Source: Bradyrhizobium sp. CCBAU 51627 (GTDB lineage Bacteria > Pseudomonadota > Alphaproteobacteria > Rhizobiales > Xanthobacteraceae). Taken from it: a stretch of DNA of 64,000 nt. Below the pieces are notes generated by a model. That model had not been told where the DNA came from. It searched no databases and was given only the letters and a program-made list of their open reading frames with translations. Position numbers and translations under genes: made by a program. The number at the start of each line of letters is the position of its first letter. Positions within the stretch are counted from its first letter, which is position 1. Shown here in pieces: positions 17,295 through 24,825 of this stretch. The stretch covers positions 151,587 to 215,586 of the forward strand of contig NZ_LBJG01000089.1 of the NCBI RefSeq assembly GCF_028128765.1, written 5' to 3'.

Positions 17295-18392
17295 CTAGTT
17301 AGTGGTACCGGGCGGGATTTCCGCAGGCGCCTTCACCTGGGTCATCAGATCGTCGTTCCACTTGCCTTCGACCTTGAAGTGCGCGGTTGCACCGAGATCG
17401 GCCGCCTCGATCAGATTATGCGTGACATAGGCGTAGATGCCGGGCTGCAGGAACTTGTACATCGCCGCTCCCGCCGAGCCGCCGCGGATGAACCAGGTCT
17501 CGAGCCCGGTCTCCGGCGGATTGGAGAACTTGCCGGTCTCCCAGACGTAGTCGCCATGACCGCCGATCAAATGCGGACGGCTGTCGCGGTTGGCCTGCGA
17601 ATGCACGATCAGCACATTCTCGCCGACATTGGCGGTCAGCGCGTTCTTGCCGGTGAGTGCGCCGACCTTGCCGTTAAACAAAACGTGGGTGGGGATCAGC
17701 TTCTTCATCACCTCTTCGGTGTCGGTGAAGGCTTCACCCGGCGAGTCGTATGACTTGAAGTTGCCCTTCTCGTCGCGCGGCACGTACATGTCCTGCTCGC
17801 CGATATAATAGATCTTGTCGTATTTCAGCGCATGGCCCTTGCCGTCGTTGAGGCCGTCGCGGGGCAGCACCATGACCGCGCCGTTCATGCCCGAGACGAC
17901 ATGCCAGGGGATCATCGGACCGCCCGGGGCGCAGTGGTAGACGAACACACCGGTCCGTGTTGCCTTCCAGCGCAGCACGACCTGCTCGCCGGGATTGATC
18001 AGGGTGAGCGCGCCGCCGCCGAGTGCACCGGTCGCGGCATGGAAGTCGATGTTGTGCGCCATCGTGTTGGTCGCGGGATTGACCAGCGTCACTTCGACGT
18101 AGTCACCCTCATGCGCGACCATGAGCGGACCCGGCATCGAGCCGTTGAAGGTCATGGCCTGGAACGTGGTGCCCTTCTCGTCGATCACGACCTTCTTTTC
18201 CTGAATCGTGAGCGTGAACTCGAGGATCTTGGGACCCTGCTTGGTCGCCTGCTCATGCGCATGCACGAAGGGTGGAGCGACCAGATCAATCTTCTGGCGC
18301 GGCAGATTGAGATCGTTGGCAGCGAAGGCGGGGGCTGCCAGCATCAGGGCGGTCGCGGCGGCGCTGATCAATGCGGCTCTGCGGGTGAACAT
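17295..18392 (-). CDS. nirK: Copper-containing nitrite reductase (NO-forming)
   Basis: The product is 365 aa, a periplasmic enzyme reducing nitrite to nitric oxide. A Tat-type signal (TRRAALISAA... ending APAFA) leads into two cupredoxin domains. Type 1 copper ligands are visible as His113, Cys154, His164 and Met169 (VYHCAPGGPM, WHVVSGM). Type 2 ligands include His118 and His153, with the catalytic Asp116 in HNIDFH; the third His lies in HLIGGHGDY. I chose the ATG at 18392 after AAGGATG rather than upstream in-frame codons because the Tat motif follows at once. The gene is probably controlled by the TTG-N8-CAA box at 18462. nirV follows. Confidence 0.97.
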   Translation of the reverse strand: MFTRRAALISAAATALMLAAPAFAANDLNLPRQKIDLVAPPFVHAHEQATKQGPKILEFTLTIQEKKVVIDEKGTTFQAMTFNGSMPGPLMVAHEGDYVEVTLVNPATNTMAHNIDFHAATGALGGGALTLINPGEQVVLRWKATRTGVFVYHCAPGGPMIPWHVVSGMNGAVMVLPRDGLNDGKGHALKYDKIYYIGEQDMYVPRDEKGNFKSYDSPGEAFTDTEEVMKKLIPTHVLFNGKVGALTGKNALTANVGENVLIVHSQANRDSRPHLIGGHGDYVWETGKFSNPPETGLETWFIRGGSAGAAMYKFLQPGIYAYVTHNLIEAADLGATAHFKVEGKWNDDLMTQVKAPAEIPPGTTN

Positions 18393-18461
18393 CGTAAAGC
18401 ATCCTTCATCTGAAAGGGTTTTGATGACAGATGCAGTGTGCGCCTGTTGCGGCAAGAGTGT

Positions 18462-18475
18462 TTGCGCTGCGACAA
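18462..18475 (-). promoter_or_regulatory. FixK/NnrR (FNR-type) box upstream of nirK
   Basis: Read toward nirK, the site is TTGTCGCAGCGCAA, matching the TTG-N8-CAA core of Crp/Fnr-family sites. Its centre lies about 77 bases upstream of the nirK ATG. With the usual activator spacing of about 41 bases, this would place the transcript start near 18427 and give a leader of about 35 bases. The target is likely FixK2, NnrR or both. The assignment is from pattern and context. Confidence 0.75.
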
Positions 18476-18639
18476 GCTTTCGCCGGATTCGCCTCCGGTA
18501 AAATCCTTAAACGGTTTGCCGAAGCAGCGGCAAAGCGCGCGGCTACAGATCATGCGACACAATTCGCGTCATCAGCCGCGCCAGCGGCAACTCATTCGCA
18601 TGTTGAGTGGTTATCGATTGCGGCTGTCGGCTGCGTCAA

Positions 18640-18843
18640 TCAGAGAAGCTCGATCGCGATCCAGACCGTGCCCCAGACTGCGAGCGAGAGCACGGCGAGC
18701 GCGACGATCACGATGGCCAGCACGCGTACGCGATGACCTCCGCCGGCGGGCGTGACGGGGACGGGACGAAAATCGTCGAAGCGCGGGATATGGCCGCGAA
18801 TACCGGCAAGCCAGAGAACGAGATCGAGCGCGAACGACGCCAT
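18640..18843 (-). CDS. Small hypothetical membrane protein in the nirK-hemN gap
   Basis: The product is 67 aa, from an ATG at 18843 preceded by GGGAG with about 8 bases spacing. It has an N-terminal amphipathic start, a proline-rich middle (FRPVPVTPAGGG) and a clear C-terminal transmembrane helix (VLAIVIVALAVLSLAVWGTV). Upstream lies the FNR-type box at 18901-18914, 64 bases from the ATG, which may serve both this gene and divergent hemN. I do not recognise the family. It could instead be a chance frame, but the ribosome site, the helix and the regulatory position support a gene. Confidence 0.55.
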   Translation of the reverse strand: MASFALDLVLWLAGIRGHIPRFDDFRPVPVTPAGGGHRVRVLAIVIVALAVLSLAVWGTVWIAIELL

Positions 18844-18900
18844 GGCCTGTCTCCCAAAAGGCGATGATTGTTATCATGGCCTCAATCCCGCGCCCAGACT

Positions 18901-18914
18901 TTGAGCGAGCGCAA
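18901..18914. promoter_or_regulatory. FixK/FNR-type box between hemN and a small membrane gene
   Basis: TTGAGCGAGCGCAA fits the TTG(A/C)-N6-(T/G)CAA FixK2-type consensus. Its centre is 93 bases upstream of the hemN ATG and 64 bases upstream of the divergent small ORF's ATG. Both distances are compatible with an activator at about -41 and a short leader. Control of hemN by FixK/FNR proteins is well known in this group. Confidence 0.75.
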
Positions 18915-19000
18915 AGGTGATCCCCGCGAAAGCGGGTAATGGAATGCCATCCGGAGCTTGCCGTGACCGCAAGCGAAACGAATTTTCGAATGGGTGAGCT

Positions 19001-20353
19001 ATGAGAACTGATCTCACTGCGAGCTACGGCGAAGAAAGATTGCCGCGCTACACGAGCTATCCGACCGCGCCGCATTTTTCGGCCGCGATCGGTGCCGATA
19101 CCTACGCACGCTGGCTGGCCGAGCTTCCCTCAAATGCCAGCGCTTCACTCTATCTTCATGTGCCGTTCTGCCGCGAGATGTGCTGGTATTGCGGCTGCCA
19201 CACCCAGATCGTCCGTCGCGACGGACTGATCGCAGCCTATCAGCAGACGCTGCGGAGCGAGATCACGCAGGTCGCCGACACCATCGGTCGCCGTATCAAG
19301 GTCGAGCACATCCATTTCGGCGGCGGAACGCCGACGATCATGGCGCCGGAGGCCTTCGCGGAGCTGATGGCGGAGATGCGTCACGCCTTCTTCGTGCTGC
19401 CCTCGGCCGAGATCGCGGTCGAGGTCGACCCGCGCACATTGACTGCGGAGATGGTCGAGGCCATGCGGCTCTCCGGCGTCAACCGCGCCAGCCTCGGGGT
19501 GCAGAGCTTCGATCCGGTCGTGCAGCACGCGATCAACCGCGTGCAGAGCTACGAGCAGACCGCCTCCGTCGTCGACATGCTCAGGCAGGCCGGGATCAAG
19601 GGACTCAATTTCGACCTGATCTATGGCCTGCCGCACCAGACCATCGCATCCTGCGTGGATACGGTGCGGCGTTCGCTCGCGCTCGCGCCGGCTCGTTTCT
19701 CGGTGTTCGGCTACGCGCATGTGCCTGATTTCAAGAAGCACCAGCGCATGATCAATGAGAGCCACCTGCCTGACGGTCCTGCGCGTCACGACCAGGCCTG
19801 CGCCATCGCCAACGCGCTGAAGGAGGCCGGCTATGTGCAGATCGGCCTCGACCATTTCGCCCGCCCCGATGATGCCATGGCCGTGGCGTTCGAGCAGGGA
19901 ACGCTGCGGCGAAATTTTCAGGGCTACACCACCGACCAAAGTGAGGTGTTGCTTGGCTTCGGTGCCAGCGCGATCGGGCATCTGCCGCAGGGATACGTCC
20001 AGAACGAGGTGCAGATCGGTGCTTATCAGCACAGCATCGCGGATGGCCGCCTCGCCACGGCGAAGGGCTACAGGCTCACTGAGGACGACAAGTTGCGCGC
20101 CGACATCATCGAGCGGATCATGTGCGAGTTCGGCGCCAATCTTGCCGACATCTGCGCGCGACATGGCGCAGAGCCGGAGGCGATGTTGCAGTCTGCACCG
20201 CGGCTGAAGTCACTGATCTCTGACGGTGTGGTGCGGCTGGATGGCAATCATCTCGCGATTGCGAGCGACTCGCGCTTCCTGGTCCGCAGCGTTGCTGCCG
20301 CATTCGATGCGCATCTGGATCCGGGAAAGCAGCTGCACAGTCGGGCTGTGTAG
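19001..20353 (+). CDS. hemN: Oxygen-independent coproporphyrinogen III oxidase
   Basis: The product is 450 aa, a radical-SAM enzyme that makes protoporphyrinogen IX from coproporphyrinogen III without oxygen and so supplies haem under anoxia. The CxxxCxxC cluster motif is Cys57-Cys61-Cys64 in CREMCWYCGC, and the SAM-binding GGGTPT follows at about residue 107. Length is normal for HemN, not for the shorter HemW. The ATG at 19001 follows GGGTGAGCT. An FNR-type box lies upstream and a hairpin follows the stop. Placement between nirK and nnrR fits the haem demand of denitrification enzymes. Confidence 0.95.
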   Translation: MRTDLTASYGEERLPRYTSYPTAPHFSAAIGADTYARWLAELPSNASASLYLHVPFCREMCWYCGCHTQIVRRDGLIAAYQQTLRSEITQVADTIGRRIKVEHIHFGGGTPTIMAPEAFAELMAEMRHAFFVLPSAEIAVEVDPRTLTAEMVEAMRLSGVNRASLGVQSFDPVVQHAINRVQSYEQTASVVDMLRQAGIKGLNFDLIYGLPHQTIASCVDTVRRSLALAPARFSVFGYAHVPDFKKHQRMINESHLPDGPARHDQACAIANALKEAGYVQIGLDHFARPDDAMAVAFEQGTLRRNFQGYTTDQSEVLLGFGASAIGHLPQGYVQNEVQIGAYQHSIADGRLATAKGYRLTEDDKLRADIIERIMCEFGANLADICARHGAEPEAMLQSAPRLKSLISDGVVRLDGNHLAIASDSRFLVRSVAAAFDAHLDPGKQLHSRAV

Positions 20354-20357
20354 TTCA

Positions 20358-20384
20358 CCTCTTCCCGTAAGGAGCGGGGAGAGG
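20358..20384 (+). terminator. Hairpin after hemN
   Basis: CCTCTTCCCG and CGGGGAGAGG form a 10-bp stem with one G-T mismatch and a 7-base loop just after the hemN stop. No T-run follows. It belongs to the same sequence family as the stem at 6814-6838, so it may be a dispersed intergenic repeat acting as a terminator. Confidence 0.5.
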
Positions 20385-20399
20385 GAGAAGCAGGCCAGC

Positions 20400-20413
20400 T
20401 TGCGCTTCCACAA
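20400..20413 (+). promoter_or_regulatory. FixK/NnrR-type box upstream of the DUF1858 gene
   Basis: TTGCGCTTCCACAA matches TTG-N8-CAA. Its centre is 55 bases upstream of the ATG at 20462, so activation from -41 would give a leader of about 14 bases. The site sits after the hemN terminator hairpin, as expected for a separate transcription unit. Confidence 0.65.
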
Positions 20414-20461
20414 AGAAACTCAACTCCGCTCCGCTATCGTCATTTTGGAACGGAGTTGTCC

Positions 20462-20659
20462 ATGCCTTTCCGATCTGACGATTTGGTCGATGACATCATG
20501 CGTATGGCGCCGCACACGATCCGCGTGTTCCTCGCCTTCAGGATGGCCTGCGTTGGCTGTCCGATCGCGACCTTCCACACCGTGGATGATGCCTGCCGCG
20601 AGCATGGCATCGACCGTGACAAATTCCTGGCTGCGCTGAGCGACTGCGTGCCGGCGTGA
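20462..20659 (+). CDS. DUF1858 domain-containing small protein
   Basis: The product is 65 aa and soluble. It contains the DUF1858 core (DIMRMAPHTIRVFLAFRMACVG), with Cys in ACVGCPIATFHTVDDAC. This domain also forms the N-terminus of the iron-sulfur repair protein ScdA/YtfE family and occurs in small stand-alone proteins near NO and redox genes. The ATG at 20462 follows GGAGTTGTCC. With its own FNR-type box and neighbours nirK, hemN and nnrR, a role in NO stress or metal-cluster upkeep is plausible but inferred. Confidence 0.8.
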   Translation: MPFRSDDLVDDIMRMAPHTIRVFLAFRMACVGCPIATFHTVDDACREHGIDRDKFLAALSDCVPA

Positions 20660-20745
20660 GACGGATCGGAATCCGCGCGGAGGGCGCGCGGATTCCCGGG
20701 TGAGGAGAGCTTTCGCCGCAGGCGAGAGTACCCTCACCCGTATCT

Positions 20746-21456
20746 TCAGGCCGCCCCGCTGTCCTGATTTCGCTCCGCCAGCACGACGATCCGGTGCGGC
20801 TCGCGCAGGATGATGCGTTGCCGGCCGCTCTCGACAAGTCCTTGGCTCTCCCACCCGCTCAGGATGCGGCTCACCGTGTGCAGCGTGGTGCCGGTCATCT
20901 GCGCAATGTCCTGGCGGCTGATCGGGAAGTCGATCTCGATACCGTGGTCGAGCTTCTTGCCGGATTGGTTGGCGAGCCGCAGCAATGCGTGTGCGACGCG
21001 CTGCTCGACCTGCTGGGTCGACATTTCCAGGATGCGGGTATGGCTTTCCTGCAACCGCTTGCCGACGGTCTGCATCGTGTTGGTGGCGAGCGCGGGAAAC
21101 CGCTCGATCAGCCGCGGCCAGGCCGAGGTCGGCCAGATCAGCACGACGCTGTCGTCGACGGCTATCGCGGTCGCCGGATAATGCGCGGCGCCGATCGCCA
21201 TCGCGAGCCCGAAGGTCTCGCCGGGCGCGACATAGCGTACCACGATCTGCTCGCCGGTCGGCGTGGTCTTGGCCGCGCGGACATGGCCGTGCAGCAGCAG
21301 GAAGAAGGACTGCGCGTCCGCGCCCTGCTCGAAAATGGCGGTGTTCTTCGGATAGCGTGCCGAGCGGGCCTCGCGCAGGACGTCGTCGAGCTCCTCCGGC
21401 TTCACGCCGGCGAACAGCGGCAAATGCGCAACCAGCGATGTGTCAACCTTGGCCAT
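20746..21456 (-). CDS. nnrR: NnrR-like Crp/Fnr-family regulator
   Basis: The product is 236 aa. The N-terminal cyclic-nucleotide-binding-like domain covers about residues 10-130, and the C-terminal Crp-type helix-turn-helix is in ISRQDIAQMTGTTLHTVSRILSGWESQG. There is no cysteine at all, so it cannot be an iron-sulfur FNR. It fits NnrR or another cysteine-less member. The ATG at 21456 is preceded by GGAGGCAGA. Upstream lies a perfect TTG-N8-CAA box shared with divergent nnrS. Location with nirK and nnrS strongly suggests NnrR, the NO-responsive activator of nir and nor genes. A close FixK/DNR paralogue is the alternative. Confidence 0.82.
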   Translation of the reverse strand: MAKVDTSLVAHLPLFAGVKPEELDDVLREARSARYPKNTAIFEQGADAQSFFLLLHGHVRAAKTTPTGEQIVVRYVAPGETFGLAMAIGAAHYPATAIAVDDSVVLIWPTSAWPRLIERFPALATNTMQTVGKRLQESHTRILEMSTQQVEQRVAHALLRLANQSGKKLDHGIEIDFPISRQDIAQMTGTTLHTVSRILSGWESQGLVESGRQRIILREPHRIVVLAERNQDSGAA

Positions 21457-21509
21457 TCTGCCTCCTTGGCGCTCGGGGAGTGTGATGGCACCTGCAATCG
21501 TCGGACAGT

Positions 21510-21523
21510 TTGCGATAGCGCAA
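21510..21523. promoter_or_regulatory. FixK2/NnrR-type box in the nnrR-nnrS gap
   Basis: TTGCGATAGCGCAA has the symmetric TTGC-N6-GCAA form. Its centre lies 60 bases from the nnrR ATG and about 70 bases from the nnrS ATG, so one site could drive both divergent genes. Confidence 0.75.
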
Positions 21524-21585
21524 AACGGGCCGGGCGGGCGGCAGTATTTTTCCAGACAACCATCTGAATTCACAGGAGTTGCCTT

Positions 21586-22797
21586 ATGGCTGGTGCCCGA
21601 TCCCGTAATTTTGCGGGCTGGCCGCTGTTTGCGAACAGTTTCCGACCTTTCTTCCTGCTCGCCGCGATCCAGGCCGGGCTGTCGATCCTGGTCTGGCTGC
21701 CGATGTTTTATGGCGAGCTGTCGGTGACGTCAGCCTTCGCGCCGCGGGACTGGCATGTCCATGAGATGCTCTACGGGTTCCTGCCCGCAGTGATCACCGG
21801 ATTCCTGTTCACGGCGATCCCGAACTGGACCGGGCGGCTGCCGATCCAGGGCAAGCCGCTCGGGGCGCTGCTGGTGGTCTGGCTCGCCGGGCGTGCAGCG
21901 GTGGCACTGTCCGCCGAGACCGGCTGGGCGTTCGCGCTCGCCGTCGATGCCGCGTTCCTGATGCTGGTCGTCGCGGCCGCAGCCCGCGAGATCATCGCCG
22001 GCGGCAACTGGCGCAACCTGCCGGTCGTGGTGCTCGTGCTGGTGCTCCTATCAGGCAATATCGCTTTCCATCTCGAAGCCCATTACGAGGGCGCGGCCGA
22101 TGTCAGCATCCGCGTCGGCATCAGCGTGGTCGTGCTGCTGATCTCGCTGATCGGCGGCCGGATCATCCCGAGCTTCACCCGCAACTGGCTGGTCAAATTC
22201 AATCCCGGCCGCCTGCCGGTGCCGTTTGCGCGGTTTGATGGCGCGGTGATTGGGCTGAGCGCGCTCGGGCTGATCGCGTGGATCGCTGCACCGCTGAACA
22301 CGGTCACCGGCGTGATCATGGCGGTTGTCGGCGCATTGCACCTGGTGCGGCTGGCGCGCTGGGCCGGTGATCGCACCACGCGCGAACGGCTGCTCGTGAT
22401 CCTTCACGTCGGTTACGCTTTCGTGCCATCAGGCTTCATCCTGAACGCTCTGGCCGGCTTCGGCGTGCTGCCGCCGAGCGCGGGCATTCACGCCTGGATG
22501 GCGGGAGCTGCCGGGATCATGACGCTTGCGGTGATGACGCGCGCGAGTCTTGGCCATTCCGGACAGGCGCTGACGGCTTCGCCCGCGACGCAGGGCATCT
22601 ATGCCGCGATCATCATTGCGGCGCTGGCGCGTGTCTCTGCGGTGTTGCTGCCGACCCATAGCGATGTGCTGCTGCACATTGCCGCCTGCGGCTGGATCGT
22701 GGCGTTCCTCGGCTTTGCCGTCGCGTTCGGACCGCTGCTCGCCGGCAATCCCCGGCGCGCCCTTGCCATCATGGGGTTGCCGGCTCCGGCACGCTGA
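21586..22797 (+). CDS. nnrS: NnrS family haem/copper membrane protein
   Basis: The product is 403 aa with about 12 predicted transmembrane helices. Conserved family segments include WHVHEMLYGFLPAVITGFLF near the N-terminus (histidines as likely haem or copper ligands), SLIGGRIIPSFTRNWL in the middle and MTRASLGHSGQALTA later. NnrS proteins bind haem and copper and relieve NO toxicity in denitrifiers. The ATG at 21586 follows AGGAGTTGCCTT. It is divergent from the regulator gene and ends two bases before the convergent AraC gene. Confidence 0.92.
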   Translation: MAGARSRNFAGWPLFANSFRPFFLLAAIQAGLSILVWLPMFYGELSVTSAFAPRDWHVHEMLYGFLPAVITGFLFTAIPNWTGRLPIQGKPLGALLVVWLAGRAAVALSAETGWAFALAVDAAFLMLVVAAAAREIIAGGNWRNLPVVVLVLVLLSGNIAFHLEAHYEGAADVSIRVGISVVVLLISLIGGRIIPSFTRNWLVKFNPGRLPVPFARFDGAVIGLSALGLIAWIAAPLNTVTGVIMAVVGALHLVRLARWAGDRTTRERLLVILHVGYAFVPSGFILNALAGFGVLPPSAGIHAWMAGAAGIMTLAVMTRASLGHSGQALTASPATQGIYAAIIIAALARVSAVLLPTHSDVLLHIAACGWIVAFLGFAVAFGPLLAGNPRRALAIMGLPAPAR

Positions 22798-22799
22798 AG

Positions 22800-23837
22800 T
22801 CAGGCTGCACTGGCTGACGGTGCGCCGGCCGGCTGGGCCGGCGGGCGCACGCCCCTTCGCCAGTCGGTAATGGTGCAGCCGAAGCGACCACGGAACCAGC
22901 GCGCCATGGCGCTCTGGGCGGAGAAGCCGAGCTGTGCGGCGATCTCGGCCAGCGGCCGGCCCGAGTCCTCGATCAGCTGGATCACGAGATCGGCGCGCTG
23001 CGCATCAAGGATGGCCGAGAAGCTGGTGCCTGATGCGGCCAGGTGTCGGTGGATGGTGCGGCGGGTGCAGGCCAGATGCTCGGCAACCCGCTCGACCGTG
23101 CAGTCGCCGCCGGCGAGCAGGCCGCGCACGACTTCCTCGACTTTCTCTTCCCAGCTTGCCGGCCGGGTCTCGATCGCCTCGATCTGCTTGCGCAGATAGT
23201 TCGCGATCAAGGGATGCGCGCTCGGAATCCGCCGTTCCATGTCGTGCGCCGACAGCAGGATCGCATCGTCATCCGCGTTGAAGATCACGCGGCAGCCGAA
23301 GAAGTCGTGGTAACGCTTGCGGTCGTGCGGCGGTGGGTAGTGCAGGTGAACTTCCTGCGGCCGCCAATCGCTGCCGAACAGCGACTGGATGATGCGGTGG
23401 ACGCTGCCCAGCGCGGTGTCGATCGACTGGCGCGAGGCGGTCGGTCGCCGCCCCCGCAGATGCAATCTGACGATCACGGTCTGCCTGTCCCTGATGATGT
23501 CGAGCTTCATGCCGTCGTGATGGACATGGATGAAGCGGGAGAAAGCTTCGATGGCTTCGCCGACGGTCGCCTGTTCGCGCACGATCAGGCCGACGGCGCC
23601 GAAATTGGTCAGGCCGCCGCGATCGGCCAGCCGTAAGCCGAAATCTTCGGCGCCGGAGGCTTTTGCCGACGTCTCCAGCAAGCGGCGCAGACTTGCGACG
23701 GCGATGGGTGTGTCGGGCCTGTCGAGCACGGCCAGCGGCAGCCTGGCCTTGCGCATCATCTGTCTGGGGTCGAGCCCGACCGACCGGGCGACCTCCGGGT
23801 AGTAACTCAAGCTTGCGCTGCGAATGAGGTCGGCCAC
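22800..23837 (-). CDS. AraC-family transcriptional regulator (arabinose-binding-type N-terminus)
   Basis: The product is 345 aa. The C-terminal double helix-turn-helix contains LACTRRTIHRHLAASGTSFS and LAEIAAQLGFSAQSAMARWF. The N-terminal about 190 residues match the AraC-type ligand-binding domain of OruR/ArgR-like proteins. I chose the GTG at 23837, preceded by AGGGA at good spacing. A TTG at 23906 would add 23 residues. It points toward the denitrification genes and away from the FixJ-like gene. No target is evident. Confidence 0.8.
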   Translation of the reverse strand: MADLIRSASLSYYPEVARSVGLDPRQMMRKARLPLAVLDRPDTPIAVASLRRLLETSAKASGAEDFGLRLADRGGLTNFGAVGLIVREQATVGEAIEAFSRFIHVHHDGMKLDIIRDRQTVIVRLHLRGRRPTASRQSIDTALGSVHRIIQSLFGSDWRPQEVHLHYPPPHDRKRYHDFFGCRVIFNADDDAILLSAHDMERRIPSAHPLIANYLRKQIEAIETRPASWEEKVEEVVRGLLAGGDCTVERVAEHLACTRRTIHRHLAASGTSFSAILDAQRADLVIQLIEDSGRPLAEIAAQLGFSAQSAMARWFRGRFGCTITDWRRGVRPPAQPAGAPSASAA

Positions 23838-24022
23838 GCGACCAGGTCCCTGCCGGTTATTCCCGCAGATGTCCCGAAATGTAAAGTTTCTGTCCCAATC
23901 CGTCAAATCCGGGAACAGGGCGGACCATACATAAGGACATGCGATGCACCGGCGCCAATGCCGTGCTCAAGATGGCGCAGCCGTCTCGCATCATTTGACC
24001 AAGACATTGCTGGATCGGGATT

Positions 24023-24643
24023 ATGCCGGGGAACATGCTTTCCAAGGGCGAGGTATTCGTCATCGACACCGACGCTGCCTCGCGCGAACAACTTTCGGCG
24101 GCACTCCGGCAGAGCGCCTATGACGTGATCTGCTTTGCCGACGGCGCATCGCTGCTGTCGCAGGCGAGGGCGCGGATGCCGGCCTGCGTGCTGCTGGAGA
24201 TGCCGCCGGATCGCTCGGCCCTCGATGTGCTCAGACGTCTGCGCGCGGAAAACTGCATGGCGCCCGTGCTGGTGACCTCGGCGAACGGCAGCATCGCCAT
24301 GGCGGTCGACGCCATCAAGAGCGGAGCTGCCGATTTCATCGAGAAGCCGTTCCGCACCCATGATATCGTCGATCGGATCAATGCCGCGATCGACGAATCC
24401 GCCCAGCCGGTTTCGAGCCGCCAGCGCTGGTTGCCCGGTTGCGAGCCCCTGACCGCGCGCGAAGGCGACGTGCTCGCGCTTCTCGCGGCCGGCCTCACCA
24501 ACAAGGAGATCGCCAGGCGCATGCAGCTGAGCGCGCGCACGGTCGAGGGTTATCGCGCCAGCATTTTGAAGAAGGCCGGCGCGCGCAACGTGACTGACCT
24601 GCTCCGCCGCATCTACGGCCAGGGCTCACCCAGCCAGGTCTGA
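24023..24643 (+). CDS. FixJ-like response regulator with Glu at the phosphoacceptor position
   Basis: The product is 206 aa. A receiver domain (residues about 10-125) is followed by a LuxR/FixJ-type helix-turn-helix (LTAREGDVLALLAAGLTNKEIARRM). The acidic pair is present (DTD, residues 15-17), as are the Thr/Ser and Lys switch residues (LVTSANG, FIEKPF). The usual phosphorylated Asp at the end of strand 3 is Glu59 (CVLLEMPPD). Such a change can mimic phosphorylation or abolish it. No histidine kinase is adjacent. ATG codons at 24023 and 24035 are both possible. Its closeness to nnrR and nirK suggests oxygen- or NO-linked control, but this is inference. Confidence 0.85.
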   Translation: MPGNMLSKGEVFVIDTDAASREQLSAALRQSAYDVICFADGASLLSQARARMPACVLLEMPPDRSALDVLRRLRAENCMAPVLVTSANGSIAMAVDAIKSGAADFIEKPFRTHDIVDRINAAIDESAQPVSSRQRWLPGCEPLTAREGDVLALLAAGLTNKEIARRMQLSARTVEGYRASILKKAGARNVTDLLRRIYGQGSPSQV

Positions 24644-24825
24644 CTTCCGACGTTGATTCCTATCGCGACGTAGAACGCGTTCCGCGGCCATGGTGCTGCC
24701 GCAGCGGCGCCCAACGGAAACCCCAATCGAACCGGTTCCTTCCCTGCCGCGTCTCACCACGATGGCGTGGCATGTTTTCGCGCGTCCGGCTGGCGGCGCG
24801 GCGATATCGGCAGGGAGAAATTTTG

